DNA of 64,000 bases from positions 3,038,001 to 3,102,000 of the forward strand of contig MOWL01000067.1 in NCBI GenBank assembly GCA_002110485.1. Direction: 5' to 3'. Shown in pieces: positions 22,601-35,286 of the stretch. Made by a program: the position numbers and the translations under genes. A model generated the notes under the pieces. That model had not been told where the DNA came from. It saw nothing but the letters and a program-made list of their open reading frames with translations, and searched no databases. The first letter of the stretch is position 1; each line of letters starts with the position of its first letter. The stretch is from Emergomyces orientalis (taxonomy: Eukaryota > Ascomycota > Eurotiomycetes > Onygenales > Ajellomycetaceae).

Positions 22601-25418
22601 AATGACGGGGTAAGGGGTAAGCGGGTAACTGGAACTTCACTTTGTTGCGGAGATGCTGAATGTGGACGGCTGGGCATGGAAATTCAACTGTTTAGCGTGC
22701 CCTCTCATATTACCACAGAGGCGAGACAAGGGAACTGTTGATATTTTCTTCCTGACATTATTGTTTCTTTCGTTCTTTTCTTCCACCCCAAAGTTCCCCC
22801 CGAGTCAACTAATCCGTGCATACACACGAAGCGCTGTCCAATGACCTGGTTACTTACGCAGTTATGACGAAACCATTTTATCCACAGCTAATGGGGGACG
22901 GCTGCAGCAGAGATAAACACACACAGACGGGATGTCCAATCCTAGGCATTTTGGGCAAAGTTTTCGTTTTGTGCTTGGTTGTACAGCGCACCCGATCCCG
23001 TATCCTGACTCACAGGAAGAACACAAGGATGGAAGTGGGAAAGTTAAAGCTCCCGGTTCCTTGTCGGTGGAAAAAGATAGAGAGAGAGAAAAGGGGGTGT
23101 ATGTGCTTATTTATCATTGCTGCCTGCCGGCCGGAACGGTTCTACCCTTTTTTGCCGTCCAATACGAATTTGCAGGAGCTTCGATGGGCCGATGTGACCC
23201 GACGTAGGGCCCGCTTTGGTTGTCTCTGTATCCTCCATGGCGGAACATTGCCATGGGAATAATTAAATAACAGATCGCCTTGAAACCGAAACAAGAGCTG
23301 GCCAAAAATCGAAGGTTTTTACTGGGTCGGTGCGTCAGTATACTTGACAGAAAAATACAGAGTTCACGGTACGAGGAAGCTCCGACGATATATTTTCTTT
23401 TTCTCTGTAACAAGTAACTAATATTTTTTTAGACATGGAAATACCAGGCAGGGTTCGCAAAGAGTGATTGGGTGTTTCTCCGTTCCTGTCCCAGAGATCT
23501 CACTGACTTAGTCGGGGAGACGGCCAAGAAATGCTCCGCTTTGCCAACTCAAATTCAACTGACCCGCCGGGGGGGGGGGTAAGCAGTTATTTCTGATAAT
23601 AATGATATCAAACATCGACGGTCCTGCGAACCTTGCAGATCGCGGGGCGGCTTCGAAGTAACTGTACAATATAGTACTGGTCAAACCGATAAGCATCAGA
23701 AGTAAAAAAAAAACTAAAAACTAATAATTGGCGCGTAGTTTAGCGAACGAGTCAACCCGAATTCGGTAAAGAAATCGTATTGTGGCCCGCCCTCCCTGGA
23801 GTCATGCAAATCAACTTTTATTTTTCCCGCACCTTACAGGTTTTGCAGCTTGTAGCAGATTTCATACAAGACAGGATCAAGTGAGTTGGGCAGCTGATGC
23901 TACTATTGATGGATTGATGGGTAACATAAAAATAATATGGTTACTAGCCCTGATACCAATTATTGGCCATGATCGACTTTTGCCGTTCGAGACTGAAATA
24001 GTTATCTGATCCCAGGAGTGATTCAGAATGAACTAATTTGGAGTCATCAAAATGGGTAACAATTAAATGCTAACCTATCATGAATGATGTGTCTGTCTCC
24101 CTGTGCACCTGCACCCCGACGCAAAGGCCAGCTTTGGTTTAAATCGGTGACCGCAACGGGGCTAGTGCCAATTTATGCATGGTGTAATGCAGCCATAAAT
24201 CCATGGGATGGCGGGTCGCTTAAACCATGCACAATTACAGGCCCGTACGCTGCATACGTCATGGCTGCCACCAAACTGCCATGTGGTGTTGTGTAATTTA
24301 CGATCTCGGAACCGGACCGCTGACACAACATCTCAAGGATTTTATGCACGTTATGCACAGGCCGACCTGCGCCCAACTTCGGGAAGTATCGAATTCCTAA
24401 ATCATAGCCCATCGTAAGCACTAGATCCAAGTCACTGGTACAAAATGGCAGCGGCAAATCGCTCGAGAGGCGGCCAATCGCATCGAAACAATAGGGGGCT
24501 CGGCATCGGAATGCTTTAGAGCCGTCTCTTGTTGTATACATAGTTCTTCGTTCGGAGCAGAAATGTCGCTGGGAATTTGGCCCAGACTAGACGCTGCCAG
24601 TGGCTGCAAACAGACAGGGAACCCGCCCAGGCAGCCAGAATTGACGAACCCACCCCCGAAAGGCGCGGCCAGAAGAAAGCTTGGTTCTGGAGAGATTACT
24701 TTTGTAGTGTCTGTTGTTCGTGCGCTTTTTCGCCGCCTCAATGACAAGGGGGAGAAATAATTTTGGAGAAAGAAAAAGAAAAAAAAGGAATTATCCCCGC
24801 TTCATTCGCCATGGTTCTAGGAGACATTATTCTCATTTTTTGTTCATGAAACATTCGTCATTCTTTCTGTCTGTCTCTGAAGGCTTATTATATTATTATA
24901 GCCTCCCCAAGCAGAAACGAGAAAAGCCATCAGAATCTCGAACTGACCTTATTTATTCCTTGCCTCGTATAGCTTTTGACGCCCGCGCGTTCTGGTCTTA
25001 TTATTATTTATTTGGTTCTTAGCCCCTTTCAATTATCTCTTAATTGTCGAGTTGACTGTGTTTCTTCTGTTCTGTCCCTCTTTTTTTTTTTTTTTTTTTG
25101 CTCCTCTTCGTCTGCTCCGTCATTTTTATCCTCCAATAATCCTGATGGTTTCTTTGTCAACGTAATATCTCTTGATTTTGCAGAGATAACGACATAAGAA
25201 GCATTTGGGGGGGCCGGACCTTCCCGTCAGCGTTTCCTGGGTTGCTTCAGACTGTGTGCGGGAAACGACTTTTTGTTTGCACCCTCGCCCTCGAATCGAC
25301 TACATAAGAACCCTTTTTTTTTTTTTTTTTTTTTTTTTTGTAAGCCTGGAATTGCAGTTATCAAACATAACCTGTCCGTCCGTTTGCACGTGTAGCGGAG
25401 CTTCCTGGGAACATCACG
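19641..25418. other. Gene-poor region upstream of the ABC transporter
   Basis: These 5.8 kb hold no coding region that I can support. I see A-rich runs at about 20627-20662, a G-run at about 23568-23578, many short ORFs without motifs, and T-runs before the ABC gene. The last 700 bases are pyrimidine-rich and presumably hold that gene's promoter and 5' UTR. Remnants of the pseudogene at 17.8-19.6 kb may extend to about 20.5 kb. Confidence 0.5.
25314..25339. repeat. Poly(T) tract before the ABC gene
   Basis: About 26 consecutive T, ending 79 bases before the ATG. A second T-run of 19 lies at 25081-25099. Such dT tracts are common in fungal promoters and leaders. Confidence 0.8.
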
Positions 25419-28400
25419 ATGGACGGTGACCCAGAGAAAAAGAGTGCTGCGGTGGAGAATTCTGGGGCCCCTGATGCGAGCACGGAGAACTCACCCGTAG
25501 CGACAACAGCAGCAGGCGAGAAATCCCGAGATACCAATAACGAAATATCAGGTTCCGGATCTGGATCAACCGTGAGCAACAATGACGATACCACAAATCT
25601 CAAAAAACTAGACTCGAAAGTGGTTGCCCCGCCGCAGGAGGGAGATCTTGATGCCACTTTTGCCCATCTCCCAGAGCATGAACAAGCAATCCTCAAAGAA
25701 CAACTCGATATTCCCTCTGTTAAGGTTAACTACCTCACTCTATATCGCTATGCCACGAAAAACGATATCCTCATTCTCATCCTTGCTTCCATTGGCGCGA
25801 CTGCTGGTGGTGCTGTGCTTCCTCTTTTCACGGTACGTACTTTTTGAACCTTTTTTCCTTTCTGCTGGAGGCAGCTTGAGCGCATGTCTGGATGCAGATG
25901 TTCTAATTCCACCTTCCACCATTTTTTGGTTAATATAGATTCTTTTTGGAGCCATGGCTGGCACTTTCAAAGCCATTGCCCTGCGCACAATTTCCATGGA
26001 TGAGTTCCATTCTGAGGTTTCGAAGTATTCTCTATACTTCGTCTACCTTGGAATTGGCATGTTCGTCCTCATTTATATCGGGACAGTCGGCTTCATCTAT
26101 GTCGGCGAACAAATTTCTCAGAAAATTCGAGAAAAATATCTCGCAGCCATCTTGCGTCAGAACGTCGCGTACTTCGACAAACTGGGCGCTGGCGAAATTA
26201 CTACTCGTATTACCGCTGATACCAATCTGATCCAGGACGGCATATCAGAAAAAGTGGGCCTCACAATGACTGCCCTCGCTACATTCGTTACCGCTTTCAT
26301 TATTGGCTTCATCAAGTTCTGGAAGCTGACACTTATTTGCTCCTCGACCGTTGTCGCTCTTACCGTTCTGATGGGATCAGCTTCCACGTTCATTATTGGA
26401 TATAGCAAAAAGTCGCTGGAAAGTTATGGTGAGGGCGGAACCGTAGCAGAGGAGGTGATCAGTTCAATTCGGAACGCCACTGCATTTGGCACCCAGGAGA
26501 AGCTTGCTCGGCAGTACGACACTCATCTCGTTGAGGCCCAGAAATGGGGAGTAAAGCTGCAGGTCGTTATCGGATGCATGGTTGGAGGAATGATGGCCAT
26601 CGTTTTCCTGAACTATGGATTGGGTTTCTGGATGGGTTCACGTTTCCTTGTCGGCGGAGAAGCCAAGCTTCAAGACATCATAACCATCCTCCTAGCCATT
26701 ATCCTCGGATCCTTCAGCTTGGGTAATGTGACACCACATGCCCAGGCGTTTACATCAGCAATTAGTGCAGGTGCAAAGATTTACAGTACCATTGATCGTG
26801 TATCCCCGATCGATCCCACCTCCGACGAAGGCGAAAAAATTGAAAAGGTCCAAGGCCTTGTCGAATTCCGAAACATCAAGCACATCTATCCGTCCCGACC
26901 AGAGGTTGTTGTCATGGAGGATGTCAGTTTGGTAGTCCCCGCTGGGAAGACAACCGCACTCGTTGGCCCATCTGGGTCTGGTAAAAGCACAGTTGTTGGC
27001 CTGATGGAACGCTTCTACAACCCTGTTAGCGGCACTGTTCACTTAGATGGTCATGATTTGAAAACCCTCAACCCCCGTTGGCTCCGCCAGCAGGTCTCCC
27101 TAGTTAGTCAGGAACCAACGCTTTTTGGCACCACAATTTACGGGAACATCAAGCACGGCCTGATCGGTTCCAGCTTTGAACAGGAACCAGAAGAAAAAGT
27201 CCGCGAACGCATCGAGAATGCTGCAAAGATGGCCAACGCGCACGATTTCATCGTGGGACTTCCCGAAGGGTATGAGACTCACGTTGGGGAGCGGGGTTTC
27301 TTGCTCTCCGGTGGCCAGAAACAACGTATCGCTATAGCTCGTGCGGTGGTTAGTGACCCGAGGATTCTTCTCTTGGATGAGGCTACTTCTGCCTTGGACA
27401 CCAAGTCAGAAGGAGTTGTCCAGGCTGCATTGGATGCTGCTGCTGTAGGAAGAACTACAATTGTGATTGCTCATCGTCTGTCTACCATTAAGCATGCCCA
27501 CAACATTGTTGTTCTAGTGGGTGGACGTATCGTCGAACAGGGAACTCATGACGAACTGGTAGATCGTGACGGGGCTTATCTCAGACTAGTCGAGGCACAG
27601 CGAATCAATGAGCAACGGGACGCCATAGTTAGCCTTGAGGAGGAGGACGACGAGGCGATGAAATCCAAGGAGTATACACTTGATCGTCAGCCTTCCGGCC
27701 CTGCTCAGAGCGTGTCTTCTGGCAGGTATCGCGGGGTTGGCGGAAATGACGAGGAGCTTCAGCGGACCGACACAAAGAAATCTCTCTCGAGCTTAGTCCT
27801 TTCAAAGCGGACTCCAGAATCCACACAGAAGTATGGCCTTTTTACCCTCATCCGATTTATTCTCTCTTTCAACATCCCAGAATCCAAGTTAATGGTGGCG
27901 GGATTCCTCGTATCCATAATATGTGGTGGTGGACAGCCCACGATGGCGATATTTTTCGCCAAAGCAATAGCCACACTTTCCCTCCCCGAACCTTTTTACG
28001 ATAAGCTGAGAACCGACGCGAATTTCTGGTCACTCATGTTTTTGATGCTTGGACTCGTGACATTACTCTCATACTCTGCCCAAGGAAGCCTTTTCGGTGT
28101 TTGCTCTGAGCGGCTGATTCACCGCGCGCGGCACGAGGCCTTCCGTGCGATGCTTCGACAAGATATTGTCTTTTTCGATCGCGAGGAGAACAGCACCGGC
28201 GCGTTGACCTCATTTCTATCTACCGAAACTAAGCACCTTTCTGGTGTCAGCGGAGTGACCCTTGGCACTATCCTCCTTGTCACCACCACGCTTGCTGCAT
28301 CATGCATTGTAGGCCTAGTGATTGGCTGGAAACTTGCTCTCGTCTGCATCTCAACCATTCCCATTCTCCTGGGCTGTGGATACTACCGATTTTACATCCT

Positions 28401-29712
28401 GGCCGTCTTCCAAACTCGATCCCAAAAAGCTTACCAGAAATCCGCTAGTTACGCATGCGAAGCCACTTCGGCAATTCGAACAGTCGCATCTCTGACTAGA
28501 GAAGCGGATGTCTGTGATAGCTACCACAATCAATTAGCGGCGCAGGCCAAATCGAGTCTGATTTCCGTTCTCAAATCCTCCCTGCTGTATGCTGCTTCTC
28601 AGTCCATGATGCTGTTCTGCATTGCCCTTGGGTTCTGGTACGGCGGTACACTACTAGGCAAGAACGAGTACAGCATGTTTCAATTCTTCGTTGTATTCAT
28701 GGAGATTACATTTGGTGCGCAGTCTGCGGGGACTGTCTTCTCCTTTGCGCCTGACATGGGCAAGGCCAAGTCCGCCGCTGCGGAATTCAAGAAGCTCTTT
28801 GACCGAAAGCCAGTTATCGACACCTGGTCAAAGGAAGGCGACATGGTGGAGACAGTTGAGGGCACCATCGAATTCCGCGATGTGCATTTCAGATATCCCA
28901 CCCGGCCCGAACAGCCTGTTCTTCGCGGTCTGAATCTGACCGTTAAACCTGGCCAGTATGTCGCGTTGGTCGGAGCTAGCGGTTGCGGGAAGAGTACCAC
29001 GATTGCTCTCCTCGAGCGCTTCTATGACCCACTAGCTGGCGGTGTATATGTCGATGGAAAGGATATCACGAGGTGGAATGTCAACTCCTACCGAAGTTTC
29101 TTGTCGCTTGTCAGCCAGGAACCTACCCTTTACCAAGGCACGATCCGCAATAATATCCTACTGGGCGTTGATGCTGAGGACATGCCCGATGAAGAAATCG
29201 TACAGGCATGCAAAGCTGCCAATATCTACGATTTCATCATGTCTCTTCCGTAAGTTTTTTTAAACCCAAAATTCCCACGAAGGATTTCACTCCCCCGTTC
29301 CACCGAATACACTCCTTTCTCCCATACATGTTCCATAATGACAACCAAAAACAGTGACGGCTTCTCTACCATCGTCGGCAGCAAAGGCAGCATGTTATCC
29401 GGCGGCCAAAAGCAGCGCATCGCCATCGCCCGCGCCCTCATTCGCGATCCCAAAATCCTGCTGCTCGACGAAGCTACATCAGCACTCGACTCGGAGTCCG
29501 AAAAGGTCGTGCAGGCAGCGCTGGATGCAGCAGCAAAGGGCCGCACGACGATCGCCGTCGCCCATCGCCTCAGTACCATCCAGAAGGCTGATGTCATCTA
29601 TGTCATTGACCAAGGGCGGGTTGTGGAAAGTGGCACGCATAATGAGTTGTTGGGGAATAAGGGGCGGTATTTCGAGTTGGTGAGTTTGCAGAGCTTGGGG
29701 AAGACGCATTAG
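25419..29712 (+). CDS. ABC multidrug transporter, ABCB/Mdr1 full-size type
   Basis: Three exons (25419-25832, 25939-29249, 29355-29712) encode 1360 residues in the order TMD1-NBD1-TMD2-NBD2. This is the layout of P-glycoprotein, S. pombe Pmd1 and Aspergillus Mdr1/AtrD-type exporters, plasma-membrane pumps for hydrophobic drugs. The first 110 residues are a Ser/Thr/acidic cytosolic leader. NBD1 has Walker A GPSGSGKST (about 481), signature LSGGQKQRIA (594), Walker B ILLLDEATSALD (614) and the His switch AHRLST (649). NBD2 has GASGCGKST (about 1150), LSGGQKQRIA (1256), ILLLDEATSALD and AHRLSTI. Both ATP sites look canonical. An ORF-only reading would split the gene, losing the leader in exon 1 and the last 119 residues in exon 3. 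The substrate cannot be told from sequence. Confidence 0.93.
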
Positions 29713-32700
29713 GTGGTTAATTGGATTTTCGATGTGATGCGATGCGATGGGTTTTGGAGAGCACTTTTGGACCTCCTCTTTTTCTTGTGGTAAATATTTT
29801 TGCATAAAATTCCTTTCTTTTCCTTGCGGGAGATAGATGGGGAGGTAGGAGGTGGGAGGAGAAATGTAATTGTTTTCGTTTCACCATTTTACCTGTGTTT
29901 CTATTATCTTTATTATTTCCTTTTTCTTTCCTTTTTTGGTGCACAACATATTCCCGACATATCCTGGTTTCATTGATATATATGATGACCAAGTATCTTG
30001 ATAATATTGTGTTTTATATTATTATATATCCCCCTTGCTCTTCTCCATATTTTCTCCACTCCCATGCACCTGAGTGATACTCTACTTCGTTTCTACAAGA
30101 CAAACCTCACCACTATTTTCCTGATTCATCGCATATATATATTTTTCTGTTATTATTTGGTTTCCTCTCGATTCTTCACATGATATGTATTTTCATTTTA
30201 CACCTCTCATCTCCTCGAATACCTGCCTCGACTTTTTGTTAAGATATCTTTAATGTGTAACTATTTCGCTTATATAGAAATGGAACAAAAGTGTTTATTA
30301 TGCTTCGTCACCTGCTAAATCTTGATGTCCGTCTCAACAACATCCTTCACCTTTTTTATTCTTGCGACTCTTATATGAGTTGGTTCATACATAATGTTGT
30401 ATTCTCCCTTCCTTTTCTTACCACACTGACACCCGTTCGTACTCCTGAATAACACCCATAAGTCTCCCTATCACTGGCCCCATGATAAACCCTCTCCAGA
30501 AACTCCCAACCCAACCCACTCACACTTGAGCATGAAATGTAACTCCCTGCACCGAAAACCTCGGGTTCCGCGTCCAGACCACAACCATCAATTTTATGCT
30601 GATTCGGCAACGTGTCTTGCTGGACCCTGGAAAGCTGCATGTAGCGCTCCAAACTTCTGGGTGTACCACACCCAGCCGCACCTGGCATTCGTGCACTGCG
30701 TGGGAAATGACAGGCTCGCCTGGTTCCTCCAATGTCGATGGACAAGGCCGAGGTGGCGTCAGGTATGAAGTGCATCAATCGATCAAGCGCTGAGTGTTAA
30801 AAAATTTTCCTTTTTATTTTTGATGTTCACTTGCAGTAAAATACCCTTGTCACAATGGAGTGCTGGTCTTTACGATTCTCAGCTACTCTTATCTTGAATC
30901 ATATCCCTTCCTGCGGCGAAGTATAATATCTGGCGAGCAGTTACTGGAGTGAGTTCGGTTGGAGTTGCAGCCAGTGACACATCGGAGGCACCCTTACTGT
31001 TTTGTACAACCAGAGAAACATGTTCAGCCGTAAAATCGGGAGTTTATAATGCATAATGTTGATATTATATATGCGTGACCATTTTTGTTTTCTCATCATG
31101 TAGAACCTGAATTAGTTTAGTAGAATCGTTCGAAACTATCGCATCGATGTGATTAGTCCATGTCTCATCAAGCGAATAAGTATGATCCATTGTTAATCAA
31201 CTGTTCTGGTCCAATGTTTTGAAGCGGTGAGTTGGTATTTTTCATTTCAGGGGGAAGAAAGGTACCTTCTTTAACCTGAGGGCCTCAGAATTCGCGATGT
31301 CTTCCATAGCAAATTTGCCCTAATGACAATTTATTTTCGTTTCGGCTAGACGGTAGACCATTGATTCGGCTATTATCAATATGTTTTTTTTTGGGTTCAT
31401 TGGGAAAGGAAGAATTCCAACAATACTACCATCTAGGGATGATAATTTCCAGCCATCTTGTGAAACTCAGATTAAGGACCAGCAAATCTCACTGAGTTAA
31501 TGTTATATTCAGTGGTGTAGGTAGATATCTATAGATTTATATATATCTTTGTTTGAGTGGATAAAGCTTGAGGAGACTAAATATGAATGACTGGCTCATC
31601 TGGAAAATTTGCATGTGGTGTGGCATTTAAACCAATTGAGAGTGGAATTAGAACCATTACCTGTCGCCATAGCAAACTTGGCCATTGTGGTTGTTGGGGA
31701 TTGGCCAATATGGACGCTAAAAAGGGGCTAAAGCTTTAGTTTTATGCCTAATGAATAGGCTATCACTATAAAAAGTTTAGTTCGAAAATAGAATTCGTGT
31801 GCATAGGGCAGCTATCGTGTCAATAACAAGTAGAACATTAACATGGGACCCAGCGTGAAAGAGAGTATCAATAAGTCCTGTAGACTTCCAAGACATAAAA
31901 TGGTTGAGATGGAAAGATCAAAAGAGTTAGAAATACAGAGCAACTGAATGCTCTATTTGTTATTGGACATTTAATACCAATTCAAGATGCATGAAGCCTG
32001 TGATACACATTTACCTCATTGTACTCACCATCGATGATAGATTCTTTTGTTCGGCAGAGGCATTTTGAATACCTTCAAAGATGGTTGCAAACACAAGAGA
32101 ATAGAATGTGGAGCTAGACTTTTTAACTTTAATATAGTGCTGCTATAGGGGAAACTTATAAGCTATAATTAGGTGGTAATTTGCAACATGGAACAAGGTT
32201 ATAATAAATTAACTAGAGAATTTGTCCCAAGATTAAGTTTTTACAGTCGAAGAGTTTATTTTTTTCAACATCATTTTATGGAATTCTCTGAGATCTCAAC
32301 AGTGGCATGAGAATAAAGTAGGGGATAAATGGTGTTTATATATATATTTTTTTCTAAAACAAAAACTTCTATTGTCTAGATTGACACGATAACAAGACTG
32401 GTGTTTAATTTATTTTTAATTGTTTTTAGATTCCGAACGGTGGTGAATCGACAGCTGACGAGGCCTGGCTGGCAAACTTTATCGTCAAGGCGACCAAACT
32501 TGAAGTACCCGAAAGAAATAAAAGACGTGAGATACCACTAAAAGAAGTAGTTATGCCATGCTGAATGCCTTTATTCGAGAAATGTAGAATGGTTGGGAGC
32601 CGGAGCAAGCTTGGATCAAGTTCCACGCGCTACGCGGCTGCGGAACGACCCACTCGCGGATCCAACCACGCGCTTAAACACTGCTTAATCTCACCTACTG

Positions 32701-33061
32701 ATCTTGAGCGCTACGCCTTGCACTTTGCTTCACAGCCTCGTTTGCTTTGCTGTGCCTCACTCCCGTGATTGGTTTAGGACAACCAGGTATCAGCTGCTGT
32801 AATCGTGGATATAATAATACATGCACGTCTACTGAAGGTTCCCCCAGGCAGCCATTGGGTAATTGCATACCATTGCTGCGGTGCGCGGTTCCACCACAAT
32901 TTCCCATGTTTCAAAGGTCACCCAGTATTTCAGTAACTGCATTACTCGTTCCCCTTCTTCCCCTTCTTTTTTTTTCTTTCTTTCTTTTCAAAGAAAAACA
33001 AAAAATTCTCTTATTGTTCGCTTTGTCGCTGCATGCATATTCTGAAGCATAACTACCTCTA
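29713..33061. other. AT-rich gene-poor region
   Basis: The first 450 bases are presumably the ABC gene's 3' UTR. A short stretch of higher GC (about 30430-30790) has overlapping ORFs on both strands, none with a motif I know. From about 30,800 to 32,560 the DNA is clearly AT-rich (a sampled line at 31,501 is about 28% GC) with frequent stops in all frames. This is the texture expected of old, mutated repeat DNA, but I cannot identify an element. The last 500 bases are the upstream region of the next gene. Confidence 0.5.
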
Positions 33062-34609
33062 ATGTCTCATCCTCAAAACACGCCCGAATATCGGCTTGCC
33101 CGTTCAGATTCGAAAGACCCAGCAACAACATGCCGGGGCATAAAAGCCGATGGACAAAAATGTCGTCGGACTGTAGTTTCATCCAAAGCATCGCCTTCTC
33201 CCTCCCCATCAAAAAGAGCGATTTCAGGGACTAATGAAATCGACAATACCACCGCAGCTTTATTTTGCTGGCAGCATAAGGATCAGGCGGTCCTAATCAC
33301 GTCTGTCTCCAGGAAACCACCCAAGCCTGCTTCAAAGCTGAAATCACGATCTAGTATTGAAACTCTTGTGGAGAGAGTTGGATTGCTGGATGTTAATGAT
33401 CGACGCCGCCCTGCTTCAGCGGGGAAGGCTATCGAGAGAACGTTTGCCCAAAGGAAGGAGAAAGAGCAGCTTGATTCTGAGCTGCGACCTGACGGGCACA
33501 ACTTCCGACGCCATGGAACAAGAAGACACTCAATCAATACGCCAGGGAGGCATATTTTCCAAACAGAAAATACACCACTTAGCTCTCCAAAGTCAAGCAG
33601 CAAATCCAGCGTTGGAAGAAAACTTGTCCGGTTTATTATGGGAATGGGTGAAGATGAAGGTATTGTCATTTCAAGAGTACGTCATCGTCGCGCTATTTCA
33701 AATAACGAATCACAAACTTCCCATCTATCTTCTCGCCCACCCGTCGTCCAGCCTCCGTTTCGATCCGCAGATACCATTCATGGAAAAAATTCACGCCCAT
33801 CTCGCGTATCTGATCTTCAAGGATCTTCGCAACTCAGAGTGCCTCAACCGTCAACCCCTATCCACCGACCTCGAATTACTCCACAGTCTCTATCACCTAC
33901 ACCAGGAAGGTTACACCGACCATTACTACAAGGTAGCCCCGCCTCTACTCAGTCGCACACGGACTCCCTACTATCCTGGATACCCAACACACTCTCTCCA
34001 ATGACCACATCCGCGCTTCTAAAGGAGTTATCAGAACCAATATCCGACGCAGATGAACCAGGATATATATACATGTGCTGGGTAACGCCACAAATGCAAA
34101 CTGCTTCACCACCGCCAGCAGAGCTAGCTTCGTCACTAATACCCACATCAGCCGACAATGGCGACAGGAGAAAACAGCGCACAAGCGACATCATGCGTTC
34201 CGCCGGTGTTGCACCAAATACGGTACATGACCCACAACTAAACAACGCTACAGACACGATTATTCTGAAAATCGGCCGCGCAGCCAATGTCCACCGCCGG
34301 ATGAATCAGTGGAAGGACCAGTGCGCTCATAATCTTACTCTTATGCGGTATTATCCGCACGTGCCTTCGTCATCGTTGGTGCATCCGGGCGCACCAATAC
34401 CGCCTCGCAAAGTGCCGCATACGCATAGAGTGGAACGGCTGGTGCATTTGGAGCTCACGGATAGAAGGGTCAAGTTGCAGGAGCCGTGCCGGTGCTGTGG
34501 GAGGAAGCACAAGGAATGGTTTGAGATTCGGGCTGATAGGGAACAGTTGAAGATTGTCGATGAGTGCGTGAGGAGATGGGTGAGGTGGAGTGAGATGACT
34601 GGTGGTTGA
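33062..34609 (+). CDS. T5orf172-domain protein (Mug113-like)
   Basis: A single uninterrupted ORF of 515 residues. The C-terminal part (about 335-505) is a T5orf172 (DUF1766) domain, related to GIY-YIG nuclease folds and known from S. pombe Mug113 and phage proteins. It opens with GYIYMCWVT, continues IILKIGRAANVHRRMNQWKDQC, then HRVERLVHLEL, and ends with a Cys-rich CRCCGRKHKEWFEI segment. Near the N-terminus a Cys/His motif is present (TCRGIKADGQKCRR ... FCWQHK, about 23-72), a frequent companion in fungal members. The middle is Ser/Pro/Arg-rich and probably disordered. The molecular function is not established; nuclease-like ancestry is an inference from the fold. The ATG at 33062 is the first in the open frame. 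Confidence 0.85.
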   Translation: MSHPQNTPEYRLARSDSKDPATTCRGIKADGQKCRRTVVSSKASPSPSPSKRAISGTNEIDNTTAALFCWQHKDQAVLITSVSRKPPKPASKLKSRSSIETLVERVGLLDVNDRRRPASAGKAIERTFAQRKEKEQLDSELRPDGHNFRRHGTRRHSINTPGRHIFQTENTPLSSPKSSSKSSVGRKLVRFIMGMGEDEGIVISRVRHRRAISNNESQTSHLSSRPPVVQPPFRSADTIHGKNSRPSRVSDLQGSSQLRVPQPSTPIHRPRITPQSLSPTPGRLHRPLLQGSPASTQSHTDSLLSWIPNTLSPMTTSALLKELSEPISDADEPGYIYMCWVTPQMQTASPPPAELASSLIPTSADNGDRRKQRTSDIMRSAGVAPNTVHDPQLNNATDTIILKIGRAANVHRRMNQWKDQCAHNLTLMRYYPHVPSSSLVHPGAPIPPRKVPHTHRVERLVHLELTDRRVKLQEPCRCCGRKHKEWFEIRADREQLKIVDECVRRWVRWSEMTGG

Positions 34610-35286
34610 TTATTCTTGAACCTGCGGGGTTGGATACCTATTTTTCTCGTTATTTTATTACTCGGTGTTCCTATTGAATTGCGAGGCTTGAGCACTGATA
34701 TGAGTTATTTCCTGGAAGATGGAAGCGTCCCTGACACGATAAATTCTGGGTTAGAGCCTTTTGTTTTTCAGTTTATACGAAATCGATATGAACTGACCCT
34801 TGGTTTCTGTGAACCTTGATCCGTTTGAAACTTACCATATGATGACCTGCTAAGCCATCTGCTCAGTACGACAATAGACCCTAATACGTTTCGATATAAA
34901 GCAGAAGGCCTCCTACTGAGACATCGTTGTGGGAGGCATGGTCAATGGCATTAAGTTGACTACTTACTCTATTGGAGAAAATTGGAAGTTTAAGAGAAAA
35001 TGGGAAAGGCATCTGGAATATAATGACGACCATATTGCTCTTACACGTACGACATGGTTTCAGAATCCTAGAATTATCTAGAGGAGTTTGGGTTTTTGGC
35101 CCGGGGGCGTGGATGTTTTGTTTCCCGTACCCTCTAGCCAAAGCTTTCTGGAAATTCCTTGGCTGAGGGCATCACCAAGAAATGTTCCTATACGGCACCT
35201 TCCTATCGGTGCCCATGGACTTCATGTACATCGGCTGGAAATTTAAGCAACAACTCCAATTACGGCGCGCCGACCCGAGTGGGGAT
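34610..35286. other. Intergenic, convergent 3' ends
   Basis: This is non-coding between the T5orf172 gene (+) and the MFS gene (-). No supported gene is seen. Confidence 0.5.

Noticed and set aside
25954..25956. ABC transporter start at the ATG at 25954
   Set aside because: The frame is open back to the acceptor at 25938 and continues in phase into exon 1, which supplies the usual acidic leader and the first membrane segment.
30371..30793. Possible gene in the small GC-richer patch after the ABC gene
   Set aside because: ORFs overlap on both strands, none has a recognisable motif, and no splice pattern favours one. Left as unassigned sequence.
33283..34004. Overlapping ORFs on both strands inside the T5orf172 gene (128 and 215 codons)
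   Set aside because: They are alternative-frame shadows of a continuous 515-codon gene with a recognised domain.
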